DNA of 64,000 nucleotides from Pseudomonas syringae (GCF_021606685.1 NZ_WKCB01000016.1:1-64000), one strand, 5' to 3'; numbered from the stretch's first letter, positions 8,867 through 17,864 are shown. Numbers and translations: made by a program. The notes: a model not told the origin generated them from the sequence alone.

Positions 8867-9388
8867 ATGTATCAACTGATCCTCGGCGGTGCCCGTTCAG
8901 GCAAAAGCCGTCTGGCCGAGAAGCTTGCCAGCGAGAGTGGCTTGCCCGTCATCTATATCGCCACCAGCCAGCCGCTGGATGGCGAGATGAGCGAGCGTGT
9001 TGCGCTGCATCGCCAGCGTCGCCCTGAGCACTGGGGTTTGATCGAAGAGCCTCTTGAGCTGGCGCGTGTGCTGCGTGAAAACGCTGCTGCCGACCGCTGT
9101 CTGCTGGTGGATTGCCTGACCCTCTGGCTCACCAATTTGCTGATGGTCGAAGACGCCGATCGCCTCGCTTTGGAGCGCGATCAATTGCTTGAAACCCTGG
9201 CCGAGTTGCCGGGTGAAATTATTTTTGTCAGCAACGAGACCGGTCTGGGTGTCGTGCCGCTGGGCGAATTGACTCGCCGCTATGTGGATGAAGCCGGTTG
9301 GCTGCATCAAGCTTTGGCCGAGCGGTGTCAGCGTGTTGTCCTGACAGTTGCCGGCCTGCCCCTGACTTTGAAAGGTACTGCGTTATGA
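8867..9388 (+). CDS. cobU: Adenosylcobinamide kinase / adenosylcobinamide-phosphate guanylyltransferase
   Basis: This bifunctional enzyme phosphorylates adenosylcobinamide and then transfers GMP from GTP to give adenosylcobinamide-GDP. The 173-residue protein starts [14 protein letters not shown], with the P-loop at residues 7-14. H48 in [11 protein letters not shown] lines up with the histidine that is guanylylated in the Salmonella enzyme. It begins the second half of the cob cluster after the repeat block, so it may need its own promoter. The stop overlaps the cobT start (ATGA). Confidence 0.94.
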   Translation: MYQLILGGARSGKSRLAEKLASESGLPVIYIATSQPLDGEMSERVALHRQRRPEHWGLIEEPLELARVLRENAAADRCLLVDCLTLWLTNLLMVEDADRLALERDQLLETLAELPGEIIFVSNETGLGVVPLGELTRRYVDEAGWLHQALAERCQRVVLTVAGLPLTLKGTAL

Positions 9389-10440
9389 CTGACTCCTGGT
9401 GGCTCAACCCTTGTAAGTCAAAGGACGCCTCGGCGTACGAAGAAGCTCTGGCGCGCCAGCAGCAATTGACCAAGCCAGCCGGGTCGCTCGGCCAGCTGGA
9501 AACGCTGGCGGTGCACTTGGCCGGCTTGCAGGGGCGGGTCAAACCGTCGGTGGAGCAGCTGTGGATCGCGATTTTTGCCGGGGACCACGGGGTGGTGGCG
9601 GAGGGTGTGTCGGCGTATCCCCAGGAAGTGACCGGGCAGATGCTGCACAACTTTGTGACCGGCGGTGCGGCCATCAGTGTTTTGGCACGGCAGTTGGATG
9701 CGCAGTTGGAAGTGATCGACCTCGGCACCGTGACCCCGTCCCTGGATTTGCCGGGCGTGCGCCACCTGAATATCGGCGCGGGCACTGCCAACTTTGCACA
9801 GGGCCCGGCCATGACGGGCGCCCAGGGGCGACTGGCGCTGCAGGCGGGTCGCGACAGCGTGCTGCGCGCCCGTGAAAGCGGCGCGCAATTGTTTATCGGC
9901 GGCGAAATGGGCATCGGCAATACCACCGCCGCCAGCGCCCTGGCGTGTGCGTTGCTCGAGTGTCAGGTCAGCGACCTCACGGGGCCGGGCACGGGCTTGA
10001 ATGCGCAAGGCGTCAGCCACAAAGTTGCGGTGATCGAGCGCGCGTTGGCGCTGCATGCCGAGCAGCGGGGCGATGCCTTGCACACCCTGTTCAATCTCGG
10101 TGGTTTTGAAATCGCTGCATTGGTCGGGGCCTACCTGGCGTGTGCCCAGGAAGGCATCGTGGTGCTGGTGGATGGGTTTATCTGCAGCGTTGCCGCGCTG
10201 GTCGCTACGCGCTTGAACCCGGCCTGTCGCGAGTGGCTGGTGTTTGGGCACCGTGGTGCCGAACCTGGCCACCGCCATGTGCTGCAAAGCCTTGATGCAC
10301 AGCCGCTGCTGGACCTCGGCCTGCGCCTGGGCGAGGGCAGCGGCGCGGCGTTGGCGGTGCCGTTGCTGCGCCTGGCGTGTGCGTTGCACGGGCAGATGGC
10401 GACCTTCGCCGAAGCCGCCGTGGCAGACCGCCAGGCATGA
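9385..10440 (+). CDS. cobT: Nicotinate-nucleotide--dimethylbenzimidazole phosphoribosyltransferase
   Basis: CobT transfers phosphoribose from nicotinate mononucleotide to dimethylbenzimidazole (the BluB product), giving alpha-ribazole 5'-phosphate. The protein is 351 residues, the normal family length. The catalytic glutamate falls at residue 317 in [10 protein letters not shown], the same number as in the Salmonella enzyme. The phosphate-binding run [12 protein letters not shown] is present at about residues 172-183. The ATG overlaps the cobU stop, and the stop overlaps the cobC start. Confidence 0.95.
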   Translation: MTDSWWLNPCKSKDASAYEEALARQQQLTKPAGSLGQLETLAVHLAGLQGRVKPSVEQLWIAIFAGDHGVVAEGVSAYPQEVTGQMLHNFVTGGAAISVLARQLDAQLEVIDLGTVTPSLDLPGVRHLNIGAGTANFAQGPAMTGAQGRLALQAGRDSVLRARESGAQLFIGGEMGIGNTTAASALACALLECQVSDLTGPGTGLNAQGVSHKVAVIERALALHAEQRGDALHTLFNLGGFEIAALVGAYLACAQEGIVVLVDGFICSVAALVATRLNPACREWLVFGHRGAEPGHRHVLQSLDAQPLLDLGLRLGEGSGAALAVPLLRLACALHGQMATFAEAAVADRQA

Positions 10441-11012
10441 CCTTGCATCTTGACCTGCTGCGCCACGGCGAAACCGAGCTGGGCGGCGGCCTGCGCGGCA
10501 GCCTGGACGACGCACTCACCGCCACGGGCTGGGAGCAGATGCGCGCCGCCGTGGTGGCGCGCGGGCCGTGGGATCGCTTGATCAGTTCGCCGCTGCAACG
10601 TTGCGCGTTGTTCGCCCGCGAGTTGGGCGCACAACTCAATGTACCGGTCAGCCTCGACAAGGATCTGCAAGAGCTGCATTTCGGCGCCTGGGAAGGGCAC
10701 AGCGCGGCGGCATTGATGGAGACTGATGCCCAAGGGCTGGGCCTGTTCTGGGCTGATCCGTATAGTTTTACGCCGCCTGAGGGTGAGCCGGTCAGCGAAT
10801 TTTCCGAGCGCGTTCTGGGCGCTGTCGCACGTGCGCATCAGGCCTATGCTGGTGAGCGCGTGTTGCTGGTCAGCCACGGTGGCGTGATGCGCCTGCTGCT
10901 GGCGCGCGCGCGCGGGTTGCCACGTGAGCAGCTGCTGAATGTTGAAGTCGGCCACGGTGCGCTGTTCAGCTTGCAGGTCGCGGCCAATGGCATCTTGAAG
11001 GAAGTGGGGTAA
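10437..11012 (+). CDS. cobC: Alpha-ribazole phosphatase (histidine phosphatase family)
   Basis: The enzyme removes the 5'-phosphate from alpha-ribazole phosphate. It is 191 residues and carries the phosphohistidine RHG motif at residues 9-11 (LLRHGETE) and the second histidine in VSHGGVMRL. The longer in-frame upstream reading lies wholly inside cobT and is rejected. ATGA coupling with cobT and a 2-base gap to cobS place it firmly in the nucleotide-loop part of the operon. Confidence 0.9.
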   Translation: MTLHLDLLRHGETELGGGLRGSLDDALTATGWEQMRAAVVARGPWDRLISSPLQRCALFARELGAQLNVPVSLDKDLQELHFGAWEGHSAAALMETDAQGLGLFWADPYSFTPPEGEPVSEFSERVLGAVARAHQAYAGERVLLVSHGGVMRLLLARARGLPREQLLNVEVGHGALFSLQVAANGILKEVG

Positions 11013-11014
11013 GC

Positions 11015-11743
11015 ATGCTGCCGTTCTGGATCGCCGTGCAGTTCCTCAGCAGCTTGCCGATTCGGCTGCCGGGGATGCCACAGCCGCAAGAGCTGGGGCG
11101 CTCGCTGCTGTTTTATCCGCTGGTCGGCCTGCTGTTCGGGTTGCTGTTGTGGGCGTTGAACACGGCATTGATGGGCGCACCCTTGCTGTTGCATGCCGCG
11201 TTGCTGCTGACGGCCTGGGTGTTGCTCAGTGGCGGCCTGCATCTGGACGGCCTGGCGGACAGCGCCGATGCGTGGCTGGGCGGCTTTGGCGACCGTGAGC
11301 GCACCCTCAGCATCATGAAAGACCCGCGCAGCGGGCCGATTGCGGTGGTGACCCTGGGCCTGGTGTTGCTGCTCAAGTTCACTGCGTTGGTGGCCTTGAT
11401 CGAGCAGCACAACAGTGCGGCGCTGATCCTCGCGCCGTTGATCGGGCGCGCGTCGATGCTCGCGTTGTTTCTGAGCACACGCTATGTGCGTGCGGGCGGA
11501 TTGGGCCAGGCACTGTCGGATCATTTACCGAGAGTCGTCGGCCAGCAGGTGCTGATCCTCAGCGGCCTGGCCTGTATCCTCATCGGCGGTTTCAGTGGTG
11601 GGGTCGCCGTGTTGCTGGCTGCGCTGTGCTTTATGGGGCTGCGCCAATTGATGATCAACCGCCTCGGCGGCACCACCGGTGACACCGCCGGCGCCTTGCT
11701 GGAGTTGTTGGAAGTCGCGGTATTGGTCGGCCTGGCGCTGTAA
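11015..11743 (+). CDS. cobS: Adenosylcobinamide-GDP ribazoletransferase (cobalamin synthase)
   Basis: CobS joins adenosylcobinamide-GDP and alpha-ribazole, the last or next-to-last step in the pathway, in the inner membrane. The 242-residue protein is hydrophobic with about six to seven membrane segments and has the metal-binding family motif HLDGLADSADAWLGG near residues 69-83. It closes the cob cluster; the next gene starts 42 bases later from its own promoter. Confidence 0.94.
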   Translation: MLPFWIAVQFLSSLPIRLPGMPQPQELGRSLLFYPLVGLLFGLLLWALNTALMGAPLLLHAALLLTAWVLLSGGLHLDGLADSADAWLGGFGDRERTLSIMKDPRSGPIAVVTLGLVLLLKFTALVALIEQHNSAALILAPLIGRASMLALFLSTRYVRAGGLGQALSDHLPRVVGQQVLILSGLACILIGGFSGGVAVLLAALCFMGLRQLMINRLGGTTGDTAGALLELLEVAVLVGLAL

Positions 11744-11750
11744 CACTTTC

Positions 11751-11779
11751 TTGCATTTCCATAATCGCGGGTATATACA
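11751..11779 (+). promoter_or_regulatory. Sigma-70-type promoter of the MarR gene
   Basis: TTGCAT at 11751-11756 and TATACA at 11774-11779 are separated by exactly 17 bases. Transcription would start close to 11786, which is the A of the ATG. The -10 element lies inside the operator palindrome. Confidence 0.6.
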
Positions 11780-11782
11780 CGC
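11767..11782. promoter_or_regulatory. Palindromic operator copy 1 (probable MarR site)
   Basis: GCGGGTATATACACGC differs by one base from the perfect palindrome found in front of the MFS gene at 12213-12228. It overlaps the -10 element and ends three bases before the MarR start, as expected for autorepression. Confidence 0.75.
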
Positions 11783-11785
11783 TCC

Positions 11786-12190
11786 ATGCTTGCCTCTCAA
11801 TGTTTATGCACCAACCTGCGACGTGCCGCCCGTGGCGTCAGCAGGCATTACGACGGCGCCCTCGACGGCTTCGGGATCAACGTTGCCCAGTATTCTTTAC
11901 TGTGCAACTTGCAGCGCCTCGACCAGCCGAGTATTTCCAGCCTGGCCGACGCCATGGGCCTGGATCGCAGCACCCTGGGGCGCAACCTGCGGGTGCTTGA
12001 GTGCGAAGGGCTGGTGGAACTGGTCGAGGGCAGTGACCTGCGCAATCGCTTGGTGTTGCTCACCGAGGCGGGAGCGGAACGACTGGCCGCTGCATTGCCG
12101 GCGTGGGAAGCGGCACAACAGAAATTGATCGATCAACTCGGCGCGCAAAAACGCGAAACCTTGTTGGCCTTGCTGGATGAACTCGCCTGA
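11786..12190 (+). CDS. MarR-family transcriptional regulator
   Basis: A 134-residue winged-helix repressor. The DNA-binding part runs from about residue 30 to 95, with the recognition region AMGLDRSTLGRNLRVLE and the wing region VEGSDLRNRLVLLT. Such proteins usually release DNA when they bind a small phenolic ligand or are oxidised. No Shine-Dalgarno sequence precedes the ATG because the operator and -10 box sit there, so the message may be leaderless. Matching operators in front of this gene and the MFS gene suggest it controls both. The effector is unknown. Confidence 0.85.
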   Translation: MLASQCLCTNLRRAARGVSRHYDGALDGFGINVAQYSLLCNLQRLDQPSISSLADAMGLDRSTLGRNLRVLECEGLVELVEGSDLRNRLVLLTEAGAERLAAALPAWEAAQQKLIDQLGAQKRETLLALLDELA

Positions 12191-12212
12191 GCGCGGGTTT
12201 GTTCAAATACAA

Positions 12213-12228
12213 GCGGGTATATACCCGC
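12213..12228. promoter_or_regulatory. Palindromic operator copy 2 (probable MarR site)
   Basis: GCGGGTATATACCCGC is a perfect 16-base palindrome, 16 bases before the MFS start codon and just ahead of its ribosome site (GGAG). It shares 15 of 16 bases with the copy in front of the MarR gene. Confidence 0.8.
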
Positions 12229-12244
12229 AAGCGGAGAATAAGAA

Positions 12245-13453
12245 ATGACCTCGATGTGGCGCACCAGTGGTTGGATCCTTGTGGGGAGTGCGCTGATCCT
12301 GGCGTTGTCGTTGGGTGTGCGGCATGGTTTCGGCCTGTTTCTGGCGCCGATGAGCAACGAGTTCGGCTGGGGCCGTGAAACATTTGCCTTCGCCATCGCC
12401 TTGCAGAACCTGATCTGGGGCCTGGCGCAGCCGTTTACCGGGGCCTTGGCCGACCGTTTCGGCGCCACCAAGGCGGTGTTTGTCGGGGGCGTGCTGTACG
12501 CCGTCGGCCTGGCGTTGATGGGCCTGTCGGATACCGCGTGGTCGTTGTCGCTCAGTGCAGGCTTGTTGATTGGTATCGGCCTGTCCGGCACCTCGTTCTC
12601 GGTGATCCTCGGTGTGGTCGGGCGTGCCGTGGCGCCGGAAAAACGCAGCATGGCGATGGGCATTGCCAGCGCCGCCGGTTCGTTCGGCCAATTCGCCATG
12701 GTGCCGGGCACCTTGGGCCTGATCAGTTGGCTGGGCTGGTCGGCCGCCTTGCTTGCATTGGGCCTGATGGTCGCGCTGATCTTGCCGCTGGTCGCCATGC
12801 TCAAGGACAAGCCGCTGCCGGTGCTGGCCGGCCAGCAAACCCTGGGTGAAGCCTTGAAGGAAGCCTGCTCCCACTCCGGGTTCTGGTTGCTGGCCTTTGG
12901 CTTTTTCGTCTGCGGTTTCCAAGTGGTGTTTATCGGTGTGCATCTGCCGGCCTACCTGGTGGACCAGCATCTGCCCGCTACCGTTGGCACCACGGTGTTG
13001 GCGCTGATCGGGCTGTTCAATATATTCGGGACCTACACCGCCGGCTGGCTGGGCGGGCGTATGTCCAAGCCACGCCTGCTGACCGGGCTGTACCTGGCGC
13101 GGGCGGTGGTGATCGTGCTGTTCCTGTGGGCGCCGGTGACTGAGGTCACGGCCTACCTGTTCGGTATGGCCATGGGTTTCCTGTGGCTGTCCACCGTACC
13201 GTTGACCAACGGCACGGTCGCTACGCTGTTTGGTGTGCGAAATCTGTCGATGCTTGGTGGCATCGTATTTTTGTTCCACCAACTGGGTTCGTTCCTCGGC
13301 GGCTGGTTGGGCGGGGTGGTCTATGATCGAACCGGTAACTACGATTTGATCTGGCAAGTGGCGATTCTCTTGAGCCTGCTCGCCGCCGCGCTGAATTGGC
13401 CGGTGCGTGAGCGACCGGTGGCGCGTTTGCAGGCGCAAATGGAGGCAGCATGA
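12245..13453 (+). CDS. MFS transporter
   Basis: A 402-residue inner-membrane transporter with about 12 hydrophobic segments. The run [21 protein letters not shown] near residues 59-79 is the family signature loop between segments 2 and 3. The overall look is that of the monocarboxylate or oxalate-formate type members, but the substrate cannot be assigned. It follows the MarR gene and its operator, which suggests ligand-induced export or uptake. The ATG at 12245 has GGAG eight bases upstream. Its stop overlaps the start of the small membrane peptide (ATGA). Confidence 0.88.
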   Translation: MTSMWRTSGWILVGSALILALSLGVRHGFGLFLAPMSNEFGWGRETFAFAIALQNLIWGLAQPFTGALADRFGATKAVFVGGVLYAVGLALMGLSDTAWSLSLSAGLLIGIGLSGTSFSVILGVVGRAVAPEKRSMAMGIASAAGSFGQFAMVPGTLGLISWLGWSAALLALGLMVALILPLVAMLKDKPLPVLAGQQTLGEALKEACSHSGFWLLAFGFFVCGFQVVFIGVHLPAYLVDQHLPATVGTTVLALIGLFNIFGTYTAGWLGGRMSKPRLLTGLYLARAVVIVLFLWAPVTEVTAYLFGMAMGFLWLSTVPLTNGTVATLFGVRNLSMLGGIVFLFHQLGSFLGGWLGGVVYDRTGNYDLIWQVAILLSLLAAALNWPVRERPVARLQAQMEAA

Positions 13454-13569
13454 GCATAGCGGTACGCGGGTTATTCGCAGCTGCGGCGTTGGTTTTGGTG
13501 CTGCTGGCCTGGTGGGGCTGGCAGCACGGTGGCCTGGCGTTGATGCAACTGGGCATGTCGATCTGTTAA
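13450..13569 (+). CDS. 39-residue membrane peptide
   Basis: A short reading frame starts in the ATGA overlap with the MFS gene and ends at TAA 13567-13569. It encodes a positively charged start (MSIAVRG), one hydrophobic helix of about 20 residues ending in [11 protein letters not shown], and a short tail. The GGAGG sequence just upstream (13441-13445) is a good ribosome site. I recall similar short proteins in other pseudomonads, but no function is known to me. It may act with the transporter or with the peroxidase that follows. Confidence 0.6.
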   Translation: MSIAVRGLFAAAALVLVLLAWWGWQHGGLALMQLGMSIC

Positions 13570-13604
13570 GTTCGCTCTCTGAACTCTTTAAAGGACGTTT
13601 CGAC

Positions 13605-14159
13605 ATGCAGATGCGCTGGCTTGCAGTTCCTGTGCTGATGGCCGCTTTTGGCGGTGTGGCAATGGCAGCCGATTGCCCACCTTTGCTCGAGGGCCAACTG
13701 CCCAAGCTGCGCGCCAAGGAGTCCATCGACCTGTGTCAGCGCTTTGCCGGCAAACCACTGGTCATCGTCAATACCGCGAGCTTTTGCGGGTTCGCGCCGC
13801 AGTTCAAAGGTCTCGAAGCCTTGTACCAGCGCTACAAGGGCGAAGGGCTGGAGGTGATCGGCGTACCATCCGATGACTTCAAGCAGGAAGCCAAGACTGG
13901 TGAGGAAACCGCCAAGGTCTGCTACGTGAATTACGGCGTGACCTTCACCATGACCGACCCGCAGAAGGTCAAGGGGCCGGATGCGGTGCACCTGTTCAAG
14001 GTGCTGGCGGAGCAGACCGATACGCCGCCCAAGTGGAATTTCTACAAGTACGTGGTGGATCGGCAGGGCAAGGTGATTGCCAACTTCTCCAGCCTGACCA
14101 AGCCGGACAGCCCGGAGCTGATTGAAGCGGTGGAGCAGGCGATCGCGTCCAAGCCCTGA
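13605..14159 (+). CDS. Glutathione peroxidase-like thiol peroxidase, exported
   Basis: A 184-residue protein with a Sec signal peptide ([21 protein letters not shown]), so it acts in the periplasm. The active-site run [16 protein letters not shown] has cysteine where animal enzymes have selenocysteine, and the [12 protein letters not shown] run with the conserved tryptophan-asparagine pair is present. It should reduce peroxides, probably using thioredoxin-like partners. The ATG at 13605 has AAGGAC upstream; the longer frame that starts inside the MFS gene is not supported. Confidence 0.88.
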   Translation: MQMRWLAVPVLMAAFGGVAMAADCPPLLEGQLPKLRAKESIDLCQRFAGKPLVIVNTASFCGFAPQFKGLEALYQRYKGEGLEVIGVPSDDFKQEAKTGEETAKVCYVNYGVTFTMTDPQKVKGPDAVHLFKVLAEQTDTPPKWNFYKYVVDRQGKVIANFSSLTKPDSPELIEAVEQAIASKP

Positions 14160-14171
14160 TCGCCAGCCACT

Positions 14172-14212
14172 AAAAAGCCCCGCCTCCTGTGCAGGAGAGC
14201 GGGGCTTTTTTA
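14172..14212. terminator. Bidirectional intrinsic terminator
   Basis: AAAAAGCCCCGC and GCGGGGCTTTTTT form a strong stem with A and T tracts on both sides. It lies between the convergent peroxidase and porin genes and can serve both. Confidence 0.9.
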
Positions 14213-14224
14213 TGCGGCGTTAGA

Positions 14225-15529
14225 TCAGAACTTGTACGTCAGGCCCAGGCCGAAACCGTTGGCGCTGTTTTTGTACTTGGAGCTGTAGGATGAGCCCAGT
14301 TCGTTGCTCTTGTTGATCTTGACCGGCTCTTCCTTGAGGTAGGAGTAAGCCACGTCGATGGTCATGTTATCCATTACGGCGTAACCCAGGCCCAAGCTGA
14401 AAATGGTCCTGTCGCCGGTAGGAATACGTGGCGAACGATCCTTGTTGTTGGTTGGGGATTGGTCGAAGGTCAGGCCGGTACGCAGTACGACTTGTTTGGT
14501 CAACTGGTACGAGGTGCCCACAGCGTAGGCCCAAGTGTCGTGCCAGTTCTGCGGTTCTGAAATCTGGCTGACGATTCGAGGTGCGAGTGCACCGCCATTA
14601 GCCACTGTTACGCCTTCGTTGTTGACCGTAATGTCTTTCAAACGGCTCCAGCGGGTCCAGGTCGCGCCGCCATACAACTTCCAGTCATCACTCAAATCTT
14701 GAGTGACCGAGGCATCCCAGGATTCAGGGGTATCGACTTTCAGCGAGGCGTCGTAGCGGGCACCTGCCAGGTAGCCTGCCGGTACGCCTTCACCTGGAGT
14801 CACTTCTGTGTGGCCTTTGAGCTTGTACTTCACCTTCGAATGGTAAGTCAGGCCCACGCGTGTAGTGTCGGTGGCTTGTACGAGAATACCGGCGTTGAAA
14901 CCAAGGGCCGTGTCATCGCCCTTTACTTTGATCTTGCTGTCACCGGTGCCGGCGAGGCCCGGAAGTGGAACGGATGCCAGGCTTGGCTGCGATTCCAGAG
15001 TGCCGGCGATACGGTTGATGGTCGGACCAAAACCGATCGAAACTTTGTCATTGAAGGCGTAGCTGACGGTCGGTTGGAAGGTGATAACCGACACTTCGCT
15101 CTTGCTGCCAAAGGCACGGCCCTGGAAGCCACTTTCATAGTCGGTCTTCAGGCCAAACGGAGCATACACACCGAAGCCGATCGCCCACTGTTCGTTGAGT
15201 TTGTTGGTATAGAAACCGAATGGAACGCCGGTGAACGGAACCATGTCACCCTTGTTACTGCCGGAAGAGCGGCCGCCTGCATCTTTGATGTCTGTGGAGG
15301 CGTCGATGACTGCAACACCACCCGTAATCTGCTGGCCTTCAAGGCGAGCCATACCGGCAGGGTTACCATAAACAGTGCTTGCGTTATCGGCAGAAGAAGA
15401 GCGTCCTGCGAAACCGGTACCCATTCCGGCGACATCTTGTTCGTTAAGGGCAAAGCCGCTTGCGAAGATGCTGGAAGAGGCCATGGCAACGGCGAGGCTA
15501 AGTGTGGTCTTGAGCATTACTTTTTTCAT
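14225..15529 (-). CDS. FadL/OmpP1/TodX-family outer-membrane transporter
   Basis: A 434-residue outer-membrane barrel with a signal peptide of about 24 residues (ending IFASG). The mature start GFALNEQDVAGMGTGFAG and the run YGNPAGMARLEG are typical of FadL-type proteins, which pass long-chain fatty acids or other hydrophobic compounds. The last residue is phenylalanine in YKF, as needed for barrel insertion. The gene stands alone with its own terminator. Codon use is less G+C-rich than its neighbours, as often seen for highly expressed porins. The ligand is not known. Confidence 0.92.
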   Translation of the reverse strand: MKKVMLKTTLSLAVAMASSSIFASGFALNEQDVAGMGTGFAGRSSSADNASTVYGNPAGMARLEGQQITGGVAVIDASTDIKDAGGRSSGSNKGDMVPFTGVPFGFYTNKLNEQWAIGFGVYAPFGLKTDYESGFQGRAFGSKSEVSVITFQPTVSYAFNDKVSIGFGPTINRIAGTLESQPSLASVPLPGLAGTGDSKIKVKGDDTALGFNAGILVQATDTTRVGLTYHSKVKYKLKGHTEVTPGEGVPAGYLAGARYDASLKVDTPESWDASVTQDLSDDWKLYGGATWTRWSRLKDITVNNEGVTVANGGALAPRIVSQISEPQNWHDTWAYAVGTSYQLTKQVVLRTGLTFDQSPTNNKDRSPRIPTGDRTIFSLGLGYAVMDNMTIDVAYSYLKEEPVKINKSNELGSSYSSKYKNSANGFGLGLTYKF

Positions 15530-15675
15530 TATTAGAACTCCGTGGTGATCACCGCTGCGGAAAGTATCAACAAATTTAAGATCGCGCTATAGGCTGTAAC
15601 GCAGGAGATAGAGCGGTTTTGTAGGACAATCCGACCAAAATTCGAGTTTTTTGGCGAATCTTGCAAATTGCCCGG

Positions 15676-16158
15676 TCAGCAAACCACGTGATTCATGGGT
15701 GAAACACAGGTTTGCCAGGCTTGAGTGAAATCGCGCAGCCGTCCTTGAGGGTGAAAAATTTCTTTCCAGATACGCGCCATGGCCAAAACATCACCTGGCG
15801 GGGGGAGGGCAGGGCTGTGTTGTTCCACCAGCAGCCAGGCGATGGCGGTGGCGTAACGCAGATTTACGGTCAGTTCAAGCTGGGGGGCGCTGAGAAACGC
15901 ATGCTGGCTGGCCAGCCCGCGCACCAGGCTCGCGCGCTCGGGGTCGCGCGCCAGGTAGTTATCCCATAAAGCGCGGTGACGCGGTTCGGTGATGCTGTAC
16001 AGGCCATGCCCGCGTCGGTCGTGCAAGGCCGAGCCCAATTCTGACTGGCTGGCGGCAATCCCCAGCAGCAGGGACTCGGCTGTCGGGTTGTGTCGGCCCA
16101 GGTACATCAATGTCGGCCGGATCACATAACGACACAATTCGCTGGCGGCGATACCCAT
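15676..16158 (-). CDS. Hypothetical protein, phage lysozyme/transglycosylase-like
   Basis: A 160-residue protein without signal peptide. The run LLLGIAASQSELGSALHD followed by GHGLYSITEPRHRALWDNYL resembles the catalytic region of phage-type transglycosylases, where a glutamate sits after a helix and a GLYQI-like run follows. E50 in AASQSELG would be the candidate acid. I recall similar proteins in other pseudomonads annotated as structural or hypothetical. It has no phage neighbours here. The assignment is weak and the function is open. Confidence 0.5.
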   Translation of the reverse strand: MGIAASELCRYVIRPTLMYLGRHNPTAESLLLGIAASQSELGSALHDRRGHGLYSITEPRHRALWDNYLARDPERASLVRGLASQHAFLSAPQLELTVNLRYATAIAWLLVEQHSPALPPPGDVLAMARIWKEIFHPQGRLRDFTQAWQTCVSPMNHVVC

Positions 16159-16384
16159 ACATGCCTCAATCCGTGAAAGTGGACGGCGAGCACTGAGAAG
16201 GGGGGCTTGGCAGCAGTGGATCGGATCTCAGGCTCGCCGGAAGCGGATCATGCCGCTTGAGTTGAAGTGTAGTGTCATATTTGTGATGTAAAGGACTGTT
16301 TTTAAAACATCTTCGCCATTGAGTTATAACGGTTATATCCATTTGAACTTAGTGCAAACGCTCAAATGATAAATTCCGGGCAAT

Positions 16385-16413
16385 AAAAAACCCTGTGTTT
16401 TAAACAGGGTTTG
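16385..16413 (-). terminator. Intrinsic terminator of the small DUF gene
   Basis: Read on the minus strand, AAACCCTGT and ACAGGGTTTTTT form a stem around a short loop and end in a T run. It lies about 25 bases after the stop codon of the 73-residue gene. Confidence 0.85.
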
Positions 16414-16437
16414 TTGTGTTTCAGCGACGCGGGTCGA

Positions 16438-16659
16438 TCAGGCAACCAGTGCCTGACGGGTACGCTCGATCACGGCCTGCAGCGGTTCTGCGCTGGAGTA
16501 TTGATCGGGGTACAGGCGTTCGCTGTGACGAGCGATGCCGTGTTCGTTGACCAGGGTGAAGCTGAAGCAGCCTTTGCGAGCGGCCATGATCAGGCAGTTC
16601 ATTGGAGCAAAAGCGTTGGTGAGGGTGCGAATGGCATCCTGAGTATGGATAGTCGACAT
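16438..16659 (-). CDS. Conserved hypothetical protein (DUF3509-like)
   Basis: A 73-residue soluble protein with the runs LTNAFAPMNCLI and GCFSFTLVNEHGIARHSERLYP. The pattern of an amphipathic start, two to three strands and a final helix (AVIERTRQAL) resembles the small DUF3509 proteins of pseudomonads. The ATG is preceded by AGGAAC, and a clear terminator follows, so it is very likely a real, singly transcribed gene. Function is unknown. Confidence 0.7.
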   Translation of the reverse strand: MSTIHTQDAIRTLTNAFAPMNCLIMAARKGCFSFTLVNEHGIARHSERLYPDQYSSAEPLQAVIERTRQALVA

Positions 16660-17102
16660 ATTATTGGTGTTCCTACAAATGACACGGTTAAGAACCGTGC
16701 AACGTTAAAACGTTCCAGTGACGTTGATCACCATTGATCGAACGAAGAACCCGACTGGAACAAAGCAGCCAGTTTGAAGCGCTAATAAGTTAGGCGCGCT
16801 TGGGCTGGCAGGTAGGTACTTAGGAGGGCAGGCAACACAACAGGGGCAAAGGTTCTGGGCCCGGGGTGAAGATCCTGATCAATTTGCAGGCTGGTTCGGT
16901 CAGAGTATTGAGACTTCGCGACACCCTTTGCTTGTTCAAAGGCCGTGTCGTCGCAAGTGATACCTGGAAACCATCGAGGTGGTCGATCCCGTGTTGTTCA
17001 GGGGAGTTGTTCGACCAGAATTGACTTTCAGCTTGGTACTAACGCCGCGGATAGTAACGGATTGAAACGGTGAAAGGAAGTGTGCTAGTCAAAAAACTTC
17101 AA
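16660..17102. other. 443-base stretch without a gene
   Basis: No supported coding frame. It should hold the promoter of the 73-residue gene at its left end. Short inverted repeats are visible: CACGGTT-AAG-AACCGTG near 16682-16698, and CGACACCCTTT against AAAGGCCGTGTCG at 16919-16950. Neither is followed by a T run. Confidence 0.6.
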
Positions 17103-17408
17103 TCACCCGCCCAGCAGGCCGCGATAGACCAGCACCGTGGTGGCCGCTGCCAGCGAACAACCCAGCGCATATGCCGCGAGGGTCAGGCGCAGGGACTGCC
17201 CGGTTTCGACCGCTTTCATCACGTCGGCCATGTCATTGATACGACCTTCGCCCAGTTCGATGCACAAACTCACGGCGGTGAACGCTGCCGACAGCAGGAT
17301 GGCGATGGCAAACAAGGCCCCGTCCGGCGACGGCAGTACCGCGCTGATCCCCAGGGAAATGGCGCAGACAGCCAGTAACAACACGGCGAATAACAGAATT
17401 CCTTTCAT
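17103..17408 (-). CDS. Small membrane protein of unknown function
   Basis: A 101-residue protein with three predicted membrane segments (about residues 4-22, 30-50 and 78-98) and a short loop ELGEGRINDMADVMKA between the second and third. I use the ATG at 17408; a GTG three codons upstream is possible. The ribosome site is weak. It has no recognisable family and no operon partner. Confidence 0.55.
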   Translation of the reverse strand: MKGILLFAVLLLAVCAISLGISAVLPSPDGALFAIAILLSAAFTAVSLCIELGEGRINDMADVMKAVETGQSLRLTLAAYALGCSLAAATTVLVYRGLLGG

Positions 17409-17864
17409 CGACCCCACTCACCGTCGCGATGTAGGTCGGGAGTGTGGCGAGCCTGCAAAGATTTGAAAAGTCCCTGGCCAGCCCTGGCGGTAACATTTTT
17501 GCGGCGTGACGCATCAGAAAAAGCCATGAATAAATCCGCCGAAGGTTACTTGTGCACATTAGTTGCGATAGATGTAACCCGATTGTCAGCGGCATGGCCG
17601 CGCCGCCATTTGCCTGCAATGGAAATTTAAGTCAATGAAAAATCTGGCTTTTTTTTATTGGTGAAAAAATCGTCAGTTTGACTGCGGCCCCCATTCCATG
17701 GGCCTTTGCGAGCGTTAAAGGGGGGTTGTCCACTGAGTTATCCACAGCTTCTGTGGATTGTCCCGAGCGCTTGCTCTAGAACGGGCGTGCAAGGTTTTTT
17801 CAGCTTTACGTGTAGGAAAAAAAGAGTAGAGTGGCGCGCCTTCCGTTCTGTCCCGCAGTGCTTT
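17409..17864. other. 456-base stretch without a gene
   Basis: No supported coding frame. It contains an AT-rich tract at about 17626-17680, a consensus DnaA box within an inverted repeat at 17738-17758, and presumably the promoter of the following small gene. Confidence 0.6.
17738..17758. promoter_or_regulatory. DnaA box inside an inverted repeat
   Basis: TTATCCACA (17738-17746) is the perfect DnaA-box consensus. ATCCACAG-CTT-CTGTGGAT at 17740-17758 is a perfect 8-base inverted repeat with a 3-base spacer. Only one full box is seen, so this is not the replication origin. Confidence 0.6.

Noticed and set aside
7698..8879. A 393-codon open frame across the repeat block
   Set aside because: It is built almost wholly of the tandem REP-rich unit, the same peptide repeats with the DNA repeat, and no ribosome site or family pattern is present. 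The DNA structure explains it better than coding does.
17738..17746. The DnaA box as a sign of the replication origin
   Set aside because: Only one consensus box is seen, and dnaA, dnaN, rpmH and similar origin neighbours are absent.
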